Counted from the stretch's first letter, positions 38,146 through 47,082 are shown. The stretch is 64,000 nt of DNA from Phytopseudomonas straminea (GCF_900112645.1 NZ_FOMO01000002.1:491593-555592); one strand, 5' to 3'. Numbers and translations are program-made. The notes: generated from the letters alone by a model not told the origin.

Positions 38146-38931
38146 TTAAAGGTTCTGAGAAATGAAGCCCAGCATCTGGTCAGCGGTGGAGATGACCTTG
38201 GAGTTCATCTCGTAGGCGCGCTGAGTGGTAATCATGTTGACCATCTCCTCGACCACGCTGACGTTGGAGTTCTCCAGTGTGTTCTGCAGGGTGGTACCCA
38301 GGCCGTTGAGGCCGGGCGTGCCAACCTGCGGCGCACCGCTGGAGGCGGTTTCCATGAACAGGTTGTTGCCGATGGCTTCCAGACCCGCCGGGTTGATGAA
38401 GTCGGCGATCTGGATGTTGCCGACGATCTGCGGCTGCGGGTTGCCGGTAGTGGTGACCGATGCGGTACCGTCCTCCCCCACAGTGAAGGTACGCACTTCC
38501 GGCGGCAGCACGATGGCCGGTTCCAGGGCGAACCCTTGGGAGGTGACCACTTGACCGTTGGCATTGAGGTGGAAGCTGCCATCACGGGTGTAGGACACCG
38601 TGCCATCGGGCATCAACACCTGGAAAAAGCCACGACCATTAACGGCCATATCCATCGGCTGCTCGGTGGTTTGCAGGCTGCCGGCAGTGAAGATTTTCTG
38701 GGTGCCATTGATACGCACGCCGGTACCGAGCTGCAGACCGGAGGGCAATTGGCTGTCCTGGCTCGACTGACCACCGGGCTGACGGCGGATCTGATACAGC
38801 AGATCTTCGAACTCGGCGCGATCGCGCTTGAAGCCCGTGGTGGACACGTTGGCCAGGTTGTTGGAAATGGTCGTCAGGTTCATGTCCTGAGCTGACAGGC
38901 CGGTCTTAGCGACCCACAGTGACGGAAGCAT
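38146..38931 (-). CDS. flgG: distal rod protein
   Basis: 261 residues from MLPSLWVAKTGLSAQDMNLT at 38931; the longer in-frame ATG at 38958 adds residues not in the family. N-terminal ISNNLANVSTTGFKRDRAEFEDLLYQ and C-terminal SNVSVVEEMVNMITTQRAYEMNSKVI are the paired rod/hook motifs. Length equals P. aeruginosa FlgG. It is 45 bp after flgF. Confidence 0.97.
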   Translation of the reverse strand: MLPSLWVAKTGLSAQDMNLTTISNNLANVSTTGFKRDRAEFEDLLYQIRRQPGGQSSQDSQLPSGLQLGTGVRINGTQKIFTAGSLQTTEQPMDMAVNGRGFFQVLMPDGTVSYTRDGSFHLNANGQVVTSQGFALEPAIVLPPEVRTFTVGEDGTASVTTTGNPQPQIVGNIQIADFINPAGLEAIGNNLFMETASSGAPQVGTPGLNGLGTTLQNTLENSNVSVVEEMVNMITTQRAYEMNSKVISTADQMLGFISQNL

Positions 38932-38976
38932 AGTGTTCTCCTCGGGTGCCGGATTCATGGCACCGCGTATTGGTTA

Positions 38977-39717
38977 TCAGCTCATCTGCAAGACGCGCGC
39001 CATGGCGGTGTCATTATCTTCTGCAGTGCGCATCATCTTGACGGACAGCTCGAACTGCCGGGACAGCGCCAGGATCGACGTCATCTCCTCGACCGCATTG
39101 ACGTTGCTGGACTCGAGAAAACCCGAGGTAATCTGCACCGTGGCATCAGCTACCGGCGGCTGCGGGCCAGTGAAGCGGATCATGCCGTCAGTGCCCTTCT
39201 GCATCTGCTTGAGATCCGGATTGACGAGTCGCAGCCGATCGACCTCGGCGAGTACCCGCGGCGCCTCGCCGAGCGCACGAATACTGATGGTCCCGTCCTG
39301 GCCAATCTCGATCTTCTGCTCCGGCGGCACGGCAATCGGCCCGGCATTGCCCATCACCGGCATGCCATTGCCGGTGCGCAGCATGCCCTGGGCATCGACA
39401 TTCAGGCTGGCCGTACGCACATAGGCTTCGCTACCGTCAGGCGCCTGCACGGCCAACCAGCCCTTGCCGCCGATGGCCACATCCAGATCTCGCCCGGTCT
39501 CCTGCAACGAACCCGGTGTAAAGTCGGTTCCCGGCCTCTCGCTCATGGCGAATACGCGCGATGGCTGACTCTCACCGAAAATCTGCATCGAACGGGCCTG
39601 CTCGAAATCACGACGGAATCCAGTTGTGGAGATGTTTGCCAGATTGTTGGCGTGGGCACGCTGGGCCAAGCTGTTGTTGTGGGCACCAGTCATGGAGACG
39701 TACAGCATCTTGTCCAT
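38977..39717 (-). CDS. flgF: proximal rod protein FlgF
   Basis: 246 residues from MDKMLYVSMTGAHNNSLAQRAHANNLANIS at 39717, with GGAGGAAA directly upstream. C-terminal SNVNAVEEMTSILALSRQFELSVKMM. Rod component between FlgC and FlgG. First gene of the flgF-G-H-I-J-K-L operon, with its own -24/-12 promoter and separated from flgE by a terminator. Confidence 0.96.
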   Translation of the reverse strand: MDKMLYVSMTGAHNNSLAQRAHANNLANISTTGFRRDFEQARSMQIFGESQPSRVFAMSERPGTDFTPGSLQETGRDLDVAIGGKGWLAVQAPDGSEAYVRTASLNVDAQGMLRTGNGMPVMGNAGPIAVPPEQKIEIGQDGTISIRALGEAPRVLAEVDRLRLVNPDLKQMQKGTDGMIRFTGPQPPVADATVQITSGFLESSNVNAVEEMTSILALSRQFELSVKMMRTAEDNDTAMARVLQMS

Positions 39718-39767
39718 ATTTTCCTCCGAGGTGGGCGACGCGCCCGCGACTCTGACCACACCTCAAA

Positions 39768-39783
39768 AGCAATACACATGCCA
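39768..39783 (-). promoter_or_regulatory. sigma54 promoter of the flgF-L operon
   Basis: Minus strand TGGCAT-N5-TTGCT, one mismatch to TGGCAC-N5-TTGCW, about 50 bp before flgF. Consistent with FleR-RpoN control of this operon in Pseudomonas. Confidence 0.87.
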
Positions 39784-39836
39784 CAACTCAATAAAATTTA
39801 TAAGCAATTGAATTTAAAGGAATTAATAAAATAAAA

Positions 39837-39854
39837 AGGCTCCCGAAGGAGCCT
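39837..39854 (-). terminator. terminator of the flgBCDE operon
   Basis: AGGCTCC / GGAGCCT stem with a TTCG loop on the minus strand followed by TTTTTATTTTATT, 54 bp after the flgE stop codon. Confidence 0.93.
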
Positions 39855-39907
39855 GTAATTTGTCGCTCGGCGAGTGGTTGCCGTTTCCGGCAACGACTCC
39901 CTGACGC

Positions 39908-41389
39908 TTAACGCAGATTGATGATGGTCTGCGTGATCGCACTTTCGGTTTCGATGGTCTTGGCGTTGGCCTGGTAGTTGCGCTGCGCCACGATCAGGTT
40001 GACCAGCTGATCGGACAGTTCGACGTTGGAGTCTTCCAGAGCGCCTGATTGCAGGCTGCCCAAAGTACCGCTTTTCGGCGTTCCTATTACCGGCTCGCCC
40101 GATTCAGAAGACTGTACCCAGGCCGTTTTACCTACCGGCGTCAAACCCTGCATGTTGGCAAAGTTAGCCAGAACCAGTTGCCCCTGAATCTTGGTTTGGC
40201 CATTGGTATAGCGCGCGAAGAGCTGACCGGTTTCATCTATCTGCAAGCCAGCCAGTTCGCCCGTGCTGTACCCATCCTGCACCACCTTGGCGACCGAGAA
40301 GGTACTGTTGAACTGGGTAGAGCCGCGGAAATCGAATTTGATCGCAGCACTGGCGGCAGACCCATTAGGCGCCCAGGTCGTACCTTCAGCGTTGGTCGGT
40401 GCAGCGGGCACCCAGCCATTCATATTGATAGAACCATCAGGAGCAACCGTCAGCCCAGCGCTCAAGTTAGCCGGATCAATGGTCTGCATTTTACCGGACG
40501 AATCGAACGTCACCCCAGCCGATAGCGCCTGAGTGCTGGTCGGATCCAACGGATTACGCCCGTCGACCAAGATCTTCACATCCCAGTTATTCGCCCCAGT
40601 CTTCACAAAATACTGAGTAAAGGAGTGCGCATTACCCTGAGCATCAAAGATATTGACCGAGGTAGAACGGTTGTAGCTGGTCGGATCGGCCGGATTGAAC
40701 GAAGCATTCGCCGCAGTTGTGCCTGCCGTTGCGCCTGCCGCATTCGCAGCTGCGAGCTCCGCAGGAGTAGCCGCCGCAGTAGCTGCCGCAATTTCAGCAG
40801 GAGTCGGATTAGGGTTACCGGGCAAAAGCACGCCATTGAAGGCAGTCTGATAGGCCGTATCGTAGGCGCTCTGACGTAATACCGGCACAGCTTCAGTGGA
40901 GTTCAGGTTGAAGGGCTGAGTGATGGTACTGGTCGAACGCGGCGCCTGACTGGCCGTTTCCACTTTCAGGTTGCTGATGATGCCATTCTGCAGGTTGCCA
41001 TTGGCATCCACACTGTAACCCTGCAGGTTGTGCCCAAAGTTGTTGACGATAAAACCTTCACGGTCAGTGCCAAAATAGCCGGCACGGGTGTAACTGATAT
41101 CGCCATTATTGCTGGTACGGAAAAAGCCGCTGCCGTTGATGGCCAGATCCAGCGAGTTCTGTGTGTAATTGATATTGCCCTGACTGAACAGCTGGGACAC
41201 ATCACTGAGCAGCACGCCACTACCAATCGGATTGGAGCCGCTGCTAAGCATCGACGAAGCGTACAAGTCAGCGAACTCGGCACGCGACTGCTTGAAGCCA
41301 GCCGTACCGGCGTTGGCGATGTTGTTACCTGTCACGTTGAGGTCACTGGTTGCAGCACGCAGGCCGCTAAGACCGATATTGAACGACAT
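39908..41389 (-). CDS. flgE: flagellar hook protein
   Basis: 493 residues. N-terminal MSFNIGLSGLRAATSDLNVTGNNIANAGTAGFKQSRAEFADLYA and C-terminal SNVELSDQLVNLIVAQRNYQANAKTIETE are diagnostic. An Ala-rich low-complexity insert (about residues 210-240, with ATAAATPAELAAANAAGAT) sits in the variable surface domain and would project from the hook. AAGGAG is 8 nt before the ATG. Polymerises to the hook under FlgD control. Confidence 0.96.
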   Translation of the reverse strand: MSFNIGLSGLRAATSDLNVTGNNIANAGTAGFKQSRAEFADLYASSMLSSGSNPIGSGVLLSDVSQLFSQGNINYTQNSLDLAINGSGFFRTSNNGDISYTRAGYFGTDREGFIVNNFGHNLQGYSVDANGNLQNGIISNLKVETASQAPRSTSTITQPFNLNSTEAVPVLRQSAYDTAYQTAFNGVLLPGNPNPTPAEIAAATAAATPAELAAANAAGATAGTTAANASFNPADPTSYNRSTSVNIFDAQGNAHSFTQYFVKTGANNWDVKILVDGRNPLDPTSTQALSAGVTFDSSGKMQTIDPANLSAGLTVAPDGSINMNGWVPAAPTNAEGTTWAPNGSAASAAIKFDFRGSTQFNSTFSVAKVVQDGYSTGELAGLQIDETGQLFARYTNGQTKIQGQLVLANFANMQGLTPVGKTAWVQSSESGEPVIGTPKSGTLGSLQSGALEDSNVELSDQLVNLIVAQRNYQANAKTIETESAITQTIINLR

Positions 41390-41431
41390 GAAAATTCTCC
41401 TTGCCGAAGCTCGGCAGCTAAAGCCTGTTAA

Positions 41432-42103
41432 TTACTGACCAATGACCTGCACCTGCGACAACGGCACATTGCCGATACCCGCCAGGTTGAGCATCAACTC
41501 ATTGCCGCCCAAGGTGACGCTGTCGACGTTGGCCGGCAGCAAGGTGTAAAGCCCTTTGGTCTCATTGCCGTAAGTGGCCTGAGCCTCGAACTTGTAAGTT
41601 CCCGGTTTCATGACGTTGCCGCTTGAATCCTTACCATCCCAGATGAAACTGACGTTGCCGGCCTGCTGTTCGCCGAGATTGATACGACTGACCACCGCAC
41701 CGGCACTGTCGTAAACGTTGACGTATACGTTGCTGCTGCTGGTCGGTAGTACGGCACTGGCCTTGAAGCTTTCACTGGTATCGACCACCGCCTTATCGAC
41801 CGGCACGATGACCTTGCGCCCAACCAATGAAGAAGCCTGCAGCGCCTGCGAGGACTGATAGCCCGAGAGGATGGTTTCCATGCTCGAGTTGAGCTTTTCA
41901 ACCCCCTCCACGGTACTGAACTGCGCCAGCTGCGCGATGAACTCGCCATTGCCCTGAGGCTCCAGCGGGTTCTGATTGTTAAGCTGCGCCACCAGCAGGT
42001 TGAGAAACTGGTCCTTGCCCAGCTCCTTGTTCTGCGTGCTGTCCTGCTTGACCTGATACTTGTCCAGTACGGAACTGGAGCCGACGCCATCAACGGTGCT
42101 CAT
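41432..42103 (-). CDS. flgD: hook-capping/scaffold protein
   Basis: 223 residues. The conserved N-terminal part includes LGKDQFLNLLVAQLNNQNPLEPQGNGEFIAQLAQFSTVEGVEKLN, followed by the Ig-like and Tudor-like domains with FIWDGKDSSGNVMKPGTYKFEA. FlgD caps the growing hook and is then discarded. Lies 14 bp after flgC and 42 bp before flgE. Confidence 0.95.
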   Translation of the reverse strand: MSTVDGVGSSSVLDKYQVKQDSTQNKELGKDQFLNLLVAQLNNQNPLEPQGNGEFIAQLAQFSTVEGVEKLNSSMETILSGYQSSQALQASSLVGRKVIVPVDKAVVDTSESFKASAVLPTSSSNVYVNVYDSAGAVVSRINLGEQQAGNVSFIWDGKDSSGNVMKPGTYKFEAQATYGNETKGLYTLLPANVDSVTLGGNELMLNLAGIGNVPLSQVQVIGQ

Positions 42104-42117
42104 CGCTCACTCCTGGC

Positions 42118-42561
42118 TCACTGGCCCAAGGTCAATACGCGCTGCATCATCTGCTTGGCGGTATTCATCATTTCCACGTTGGTCTGAAAGGCACGACTGG
42201 CGGAAATCATGTCCGCCATTTCCTCGACCACGTTGACGTTGGGGTAATAGACGTAACCCTTCTCGTCCGCTGCCGGGTGATTGGGCTCATAACGCGGCAT
42301 CAGACTGCTCTGATCCTCGACGATCCCCAGCACCTGAACGCCGGCGCCCGAGTTGTCCTGATCGGCAAACAGCGAGCCGTTATTGCCGCCCTGGGCATTC
42401 TGGAACACGGTGGCGAACACCGGATGGCGCGCGCGATAGGTCTGATCGACGCTCGAGGAGACGGTCTCGGCGTTGGCAATGTTGCTGGAGATGGTATTGA
42501 GGCGAGTGCTCTGGGCACTCATACCGGTTCCGGCGATATTGAAAACACTGGTGAGGGACAT
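42118..42561 (-). CDS. flgC: proximal rod protein FlgC
   Basis: 147 residues: MSLTSVFNIAGTGMSAQSTRLNTISSNIANAET, and C-terminal YPNVNVVEEMADMISASRAFQTNVEMMNTAKQMMQ. It lies 11 bp from flgB. Standard FlgC length. Confidence 0.96.
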   Translation of the reverse strand: MSLTSVFNIAGTGMSAQSTRLNTISSNIANAETVSSSVDQTYRARHPVFATVFQNAQGGNNGSLFADQDNSGAGVQVLGIVEDQSSLMPRYEPNHPAADEKGYVYYPNVNVVEEMADMISASRAFQTNVEMMNTAKQMMQRVLTLGQ

Positions 42562-42572
42562 ATCAGGCTCCT

Positions 42573-42983
42573 TTATTCACCACGCAGGGCGCTGACGAGC
42601 CCTTTGAATTTACTGTTGAGCAGCGTGAAGCTGGTCTGGAAGGCCACCGCATTCTCGGCGTAATTGGCCTGTTCGACCTGCGCATCCACAGTGTTCTGAT
42701 CGATCGAAGGCGCAGTGGGCGTACGGTAGGCCAGCGAAGCGTCGCCCATTGGCACGCCTTCTGCTGCGATATGGCGGCTATTGGTGGTTCTCAAGCCCGT
42801 GTTGCCGCTCCCGCTGCTCTTTGCAGCCTGCTGAGCCAGCACCGACGCGAAATCCAGGTCACGCGCCTTGTAGTTGGGGGTGTCGGCGTTAGCCATGTTA
42901 TTGGCCAGCACTTCGGCACGCTGCGCGCGAAAACCCAGCGCCTTCTCGTGAATACCAAGTGCACTATCGAAACTGATGCTCAT
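42573..42983 (-). CDS. flgB: proximal rod protein FlgB
   Basis: 136 residues from MSISFDSALGIHEKALGFRAQRAEVLANNMANADTPNYKARDLDF at 42983; a longer in-frame ATG overlaps the promoter and is rejected. C-terminal DAQVEQANYAENAVAFQTSFTLLNSKFKGL. First gene of flgBCDE, about 50 bp after a perfect sigma54 element. Confidence 0.96.
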   Translation of the reverse strand: MSISFDSALGIHEKALGFRAQRAEVLANNMANADTPNYKARDLDFASVLAQQAAKSSGSGNTGLRTTNSRHIAAEGVPMGDASLAYRTPTAPSIDQNTVDAQVEQANYAENAVAFQTSFTLLNSKFKGLVSALRGE

Positions 42984-43032
42984 CTCAGGGACCTTTGCCG
43001 TAACGGCTAGCCTGTTTGCCTGCAGAGCTAGC

Positions 43033-43048
43033 AGCAAAGCACGTGCCA
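43033..43048 (-). promoter_or_regulatory. sigma54 promoter of flgBCDE, perfect consensus
   Basis: Minus strand TGGCAC-N5-TTGCT. Every consensus position matches. The start of transcription would be about 38 nt before the flgB ATG. Confidence 0.95.
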
Positions 43049-43216
43049 ATTTATTTTTTTATTTATAAATCAGTTACATAACTGAAAATCAGGGCATTCG
43101 AGGTGCACGAGCGGCAAAGCTTTTCCGCCACTAGGCAAAGTAGGTACGGCAATCTGAGCGCTGGATTGCCGCTTTTCTGACGCGGTGGTGACAGAAGGCT
43201 GTCAGCCATAAAACAA

Positions 43217-43240
43217 AACGGGAGGCCATGGCCTCCCGTT
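43217..43240 (-). terminator. terminator of cheR
   Basis: A perfect 24-bp palindrome (AACGGGAGGCC / GGCCTCCCGTT) followed on the minus strand by TTTTGTTTTA, 19 bp after the cheR stop codon. Confidence 0.87.
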
Positions 43241-43259
43241 CTTTCTAAAAAACCTTTGA

Positions 43260-44087
43260 TCACTTGGCTTTGTAGATGATCCCAGGACTGCATTGAACCA
43301 TCTGGTATTTCTCGGGCAACCCGTTAAGCGCCTCAGAGGCGCCAAGGAACAAGTACCCACCTGGCTTGAGCATGGCGTGGATGCGCGTGAGGATGTCCTT
43401 CTTCACTTCCGCCGAGAAGTAGATCAGCACGTTGCGGCAGAACACGATATCGAACTTGCCAAGACTGGAGTAGCTGTCGAGCAGGTTCAGCGGGCGGAAC
43501 TCCACACGGCTCTTAATGGCCGGTTTGACCACCCAGCGCCCCGGCCCTTTAGGATCGAAATAGCGTTGTAGCCGCTCCTGAGCAAGCCCGCGCCCCATGG
43601 CAAGGCTGTCATACTCGCCCGACTTGCAGTTGTTCAGCATGGTGGGCGACAGATCGGTCGCGACGATCTGAATCCCGGCCTTGAGCTGGCCAACATTGCT
43701 GCGCTCGAACTCATCAATACTCATCGACAGCGAGTAAGGCTCCTGCCCCGAGGAGCAGGCGGCTGACCAGATACGCAGGCGCTGCCCCGGATAAGCCTTG
43801 ATCAACTCAGGCAATACGCGATTCTTCAGCACCTCGAAGGGATAGGTGTCACGAAACCACAGGGTTTCATTGGTCGTCATCGCGTCGACCACCTGCTCGC
43901 GCAAGCCACTACGCGGCTGACTTTGCATGCGCTGCACCAGCTCACCCAATGTCTTGATGCCGTTGGTCTCCATCAGCTTATTCAGCCGACTGGAAACCAG
44001 GTATTGCTTGTTGCTGCCAAGCACGATGCCACAGGCCTTTTCCAGAAAGATCCGGAATTGCTCGAAATCCAAATTACCTGAAGACAC
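43260..44087 (-). CDS. cheR: chemotaxis protein methyltransferase
   Basis: 275 residues from a GTG at 44087 (SSGNLDFEQFRIFLEKACGI), chosen because GAGG lies upstream and the length equals P. aeruginosa CheR; the in-frame ATG at 44105 adds six residues. The N-terminal helical domain is followed by the SAM domain: RLRIWSAACSSGQEPYSLSM, IQIVATDLSPTML, and FDIVFCRNVLIYF. Methylates glutamates of chemoreceptors for adaptation. Follows cheV and precedes flgB. Confidence 0.94.
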   Translation of the reverse strand: MSSGNLDFEQFRIFLEKACGIVLGSNKQYLVSSRLNKLMETNGIKTLGELVQRMQSQPRSGLREQVVDAMTTNETLWFRDTYPFEVLKNRVLPELIKAYPGQRLRIWSAACSSGQEPYSLSMSIDEFERSNVGQLKAGIQIVATDLSPTMLNNCKSGEYDSLAMGRGLAQERLQRYFDPKGPGRWVVKPAIKSRVEFRPLNLLDSYSSLGKFDIVFCRNVLIYFSAEVKKDILTRIHAMLKPGGYLFLGASEALNGLPEKYQMVQCSPGIIYKAK

Positions 44088-44152
44088 TCGTGAGGCCTCG
44101 CCCATCTATTCCATTGATTGCGCCGAACGCTCCGAGAAGCGCTAGACGAGTT

Positions 44153-44179
44153 AGCTGGCAAAATCTGCCAGCTTTTTTA
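44153..44179 (+). terminator. plus-facing hairpin with T-run between cheV and cheR
   Basis: AGCTGGCA / TGCCAGCT stem with a 5-nt loop followed by TTTTTTAA on the plus strand. It has the form of a Rho-independent terminator but faces against cheV and cheR; on the minus strand no T-run follows. Confidence 0.5.
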
Positions 44180-44191
44180 ACGCTGCCACGA

Positions 44192-45115
44192 TCAGCCGGC
44201 CTTGATGCGATCCACGACTCGTGAAGCCAGATCATCCGGACGGAATTTCGCCAGGAAGTCATTGGCCCCTACTTTCTTCACCATTGCCTGGTTGAATACG
44301 CCGGACAGCGAAGTATGCAGCAGAATGTGCAGCTTCTGCATGCGTGCATCAGCACGAATCGCTGCCGTCAGGGTATAACCATCCATTTCCGGCATCTCAA
44401 TATCGGAAATGATCATCAGCAACTCCTGCTCGGGCGACTTGCCCTCAGCGACCATGGCCTGCAGGTAATCGAGCGCCTGACGGCCATCGTTCAGCGCCGT
44501 GACCTCTACGCCGACCGTCTGCAGGCAGCGCATCACCTGCTTACGGGCCACCGAGGAATCATCGACGATCAGCACGTGCTGGCTGACAGCCTTGGTCTGC
44601 ACTTCGACATCGATCACCCCAGCCGAAATAACCTCGGAGGTCGGCGCCACCTCGGCAAGAATCTTCTCGACATCAATGATCTCGACCAGCTTCTCATCCA
44701 GCCGGGTAACGGCTGTCAGATAATGATCACGCCCAGTACCCTTGGGTGGAGGATGGATCTCTTCCCAGTTCATATTGACGATGCGCTCCACCGAGCGGAC
44801 CAGGAAGCCCTGCACCTTGGTGTTGTACTCAGTGATGATCACGAAGCTGCCATTAAGGTCAGCGAGCGGGCGCTTGCCAGTGGCGATAGACAGATCCAGG
44901 ATCGGAATCGTGCCACCGCGAATGTTGGCCACGCCGCGAACCACGTGGCTCGACTTGGGCATAATGGTGAGTTTCGGACATTGCAACACCTCCTTCACCT
45001 TGAAGACGTTGATCCCGTACAGCTGAGGGCCGTCGAGACGAAACAACAGCAGTTCCAGGCGATTTTGCCCAACCAGCTGAGTTCGCTGGTTGACCGAATC
45101 CATCACACCGGCCAT
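44192..45115 (-). CDS. cheV: chemotaxis coupling protein with receiver domain
   Basis: 307 residues from MAGVMDSVNQRTQLVGQNRLELLLFRLDG at 45115. The CheW-like domain (about 15-165: YGINVFKVKEVLQC, GVANIRGGTIPILDLS) couples receptors to CheA. The C-terminal receiver domain (about 180-305) has phospho-acceptor D in LLMIISDIEMPEMDGYTL. CheV adds phosphorylation-dependent adaptation. Divergent from flgA; 104 bp before cheR, with no strong terminator in its own direction, so the two are probably cotranscribed. Confidence 0.95.
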   Translation of the reverse strand: MAGVMDSVNQRTQLVGQNRLELLLFRLDGPQLYGINVFKVKEVLQCPKLTIMPKSSHVVRGVANIRGGTIPILDLSIATGKRPLADLNGSFVIITEYNTKVQGFLVRSVERIVNMNWEEIHPPPKGTGRDHYLTAVTRLDEKLVEIIDVEKILAEVAPTSEVISAGVIDVEVQTKAVSQHVLIVDDSSVARKQVMRCLQTVGVEVTALNDGRQALDYLQAMVAEGKSPEQELLMIISDIEMPEMDGYTLTAAIRADARMQKLHILLHTSLSGVFNQAMVKKVGANDFLAKFRPDDLASRVVDRIKAG

Positions 45116-45167
45116 GTACGGGCTCCCAAGATTCCAGTAACACATCAGATTTGGTTAGCGTAGCAGG

Positions 45168-45183
45168 CGGCACGCGCCTTGCT
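45168..45183 (+). promoter_or_regulatory. sigma54 promoter of flgA
   Basis: CGGCAC-N5-TTGCT, one mismatch. The predicted start of transcription (about 45194) falls at the first possible flgA ATG (45195). Confidence 0.75.
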
Positions 45184-45194
45184 ACGAACCAGAC

Positions 45195-45953
45195 ATGAAT
45201 ATACGAATGACAATTATCCGACGCGCGATGGCCAAAAGCCTTCGTTGCCTGGCAGTTTTACCTGCTTTGCTGGCGCTCGGCTATAGCACGCTGACAACTG
45301 CCTCCGTCACCCTGCCCGATCAGCTTATCGGCGAGACCCAGCGCTTTCTTGAGCAGGCAGTTGCAGACTATTTGCAGCGCAGCAATATTCAGGCGCGCCA
45401 TGAGGTGCAGATCAATCGCCTCGACCCCCGCCTGCGCCTGCCTTTATGCGATCAGCCGCTGACGATCAACCTGGAAACGCCGGCCGAACCCATCGGCCGG
45501 GTGACTATGCGTGTACGCTGCGATGGCGCCTCCCCCTGGACCGTATTCGTTCCCGGCCAGGTGCGCCTCTACCGCGAAGTGGTCACCGTGACCCGACCTA
45601 TCAAGCGCGAGGGTGTGCTCGGCGAGGGCGACCTGATGCTCGCCGAGCGCGATGTCGGCCTGCTCAACCAGGGCTACATGATCGACTTGGAGCAGGCGGT
45701 CGGTCGCAAGGCCACTCGAGCTTTGCAGCCGGACCAGGTACTGTCGCCTACATTCATCCGCCAGGCGGAAGTCATCCGCCGCGGCGATCAGGTGGTGATC
45801 AGCGCACGCAGCGGTGGCATCAACGTACGCATGCCCGGCGAAGCGCTTTCCGATGGCGCCGTTGGCAAGCAGATCAGCGTGCGCAACCAGAGCTCGCAAC
45901 GCGTGGTGCGCGCAAGGGTTACCGGCCCTGGGCAGGTGGAAGTATCGATGTGA
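45195..45953 (+). CDS. flgA: flagellar P-ring assembly chaperone
   Basis: 252 residues if started at 45195; ATGs at 45207 and 45228 are in frame. The last gives MAKSLRCLAVLPALLALGYS, a clean Sec signal peptide, and would leave a normal leader given the sigma54 start near 45194. The SAF-type C-terminal domain is clear: VTVTRPIKREGVLGEGDLMLAERDVG, ALQPDQVLSPTFIRQAEVIRRGDQVVI. FlgA escorts FlgI subunits to the P ring in the periplasm. First gene of flgA-flgM-flgN-flgZ, divergent from cheV. Confidence 0.93.
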   Translation: MNIRMTIIRRAMAKSLRCLAVLPALLALGYSTLTTASVTLPDQLIGETQRFLEQAVADYLQRSNIQARHEVQINRLDPRLRLPLCDQPLTINLETPAEPIGRVTMRVRCDGASPWTVFVPGQVRLYREVVTVTRPIKREGVLGEGDLMLAERDVGLLNQGYMIDLEQAVGRKATRALQPDQVLSPTFIRQAEVIRRGDQVVISARSGGINVRMPGEALSDGAVGKQISVRNQSSQRVVRARVTGPGQVEVSM

Positions 45954-46031
45954 GAACCGGCTCGGCCAATGGACTGGCTGACGGGTGAACGAGGCTGATT
46001 TAGACTGTGCAAGCGACGCAATTTTTTTGCC

Positions 46032-46058
46032 TAAAGTTTTTCCGGGCACAGCCGACAC
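46032..46058 (+). promoter_or_regulatory. sigma28 (FliA) promoter of flgMN
   Basis: TAAAGTTT-N11-GCCGACAC: perfect -35 and correct spacing; -10 has GCCGA. About 40 bp before the flgM ATG. FliA transcription of its own anti-sigma factor is the standard feedback loop. Confidence 0.85.
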
Positions 46059-46097
46059 ACTAGGCAAGCGTCCACACACCGTTAGAGGTTTTGCACC

Positions 46098-46433
46098 ATG
46101 GTCATCGACTTCAACCGACTCAACAGCTCCACGCCAGCCAGCACCAGCCGTGCCGGCGGTACTCAGGCCGGCAAGAACGAAGCCATCGACAACAAGGCTG
46201 CCGGCAATACCGCTACAACTCAGCAGAGCACCGCCAGCGGCAAGAGCGGCGAGTCCGTACAGCTGAGTAGCGAAGCACAACAGTTGCAGAAAACCGTCGA
46301 CAAGCTGCGTGACCAGCCGGCCGTCGACAGTGACCGAGTAGCCAAGCTGAAACAGGCCGTTGCTGACGGCAGCTATCAGGTCGATAGTCAGCGCGTCGCC
46401 AGCAAGCTGCTCAATTTCGAATCCCAGCGCTAG
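46098..46433 (+). CDS. flgM: anti-sigma28 factor
   Basis: 111 residues: [16 protein letters not shown] opening, an unstructured Ala/Thr/Gly/Ser-rich first half, and the FliA-binding C-terminal half ([55 protein letters not shown]). FlgM blocks FliA until it is exported through the finished hook. Its own sigma28 promoter lies upstream. It precedes flgN. Confidence 0.95.
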   Translation: MVIDFNRLNSSTPASTSRAGGTQAGKNEAIDNKAAGNTATTQQSTASGKSGESVQLSSEAQQLQKTVDKLRDQPAVDSDRVAKLKQAVADGSYQVDSQRVASKLLNFESQR

Positions 46434-46537
46434 CTTCCGGCTCGCACTGGGGTGTTGGACGCCCGGAAACCGACTGACGCCCGTCCGCTTCCATAGCAGA
46501 TGCGCGCCTAGCGGTTCCCCCCCAGAGAGCCAGAACC

Positions 46538-47005
46538 ATGAACATCACGCCCCTGCTCGATCTGTTCAACGAGGATATCGGCCACGCAGCGCGACTGCTT
46601 GAGCTGATCGACGCCGAATATGAAGCCCTTGGCGAGCATGACCTGAGCAAGTTGCAGGACATTCTAGCGAGCAAACAGCCCCTGCTTGCTACCCTCGACC
46701 AACACGGCAAAGGCCGTACACAAGCCCTAATCAGTCTGCAACTGAGCCCTGATCGCGCAGGCTTGAAAGCGCTTGCCGAACGTTCGGACAAAGGTGACGA
46801 ACTGATCCAGGCCAGCGAACAGTTGAGCGAGCTGCTCGAACGCTGCCAGGAAGCCAATTTACGTAACGGCCGAGTTATTCGTAGCAGCCAGAATTCCACT
46901 GCCAGCATGCTCGGTATTTTGCGCGGCAGCGAAACACCGTCACTCTATGACAGCAGCGGTGGTACCGCTAAAATCGGCAACAAGCGCCCGCTCAGCCAGG
47001 CCTGA
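46538..47005 (+). CDS. flgN: flagellar export chaperone FlgN
   Basis: 155 residues, helical, with the FlgN pattern: LFNEDIGHAARLLELIDAEYEALGEHDLSKLQDILASKQPLLATLDQ and a C-terminal segment NGRVIRSSQNSTASMLGILRG that binds FlgK/FlgL. It protects the hook-filament junction proteins before export. Follows flgM by 104 bp. Confidence 0.93.
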   Translation: MNITPLLDLFNEDIGHAARLLELIDAEYEALGEHDLSKLQDILASKQPLLATLDQHGKGRTQALISLQLSPDRAGLKALAERSDKGDELIQASEQLSELLERCQEANLRNGRVIRSSQNSTASMLGILRGSETPSLYDSSGGTAKIGNKRPLSQA

Positions 47006-47082
47006 CATAACGACAAGATGCTTGGTGATGCAACATCGCATTAACCGACGCAGCAGTACCTTGCCCCGGAGATCACTGGACC

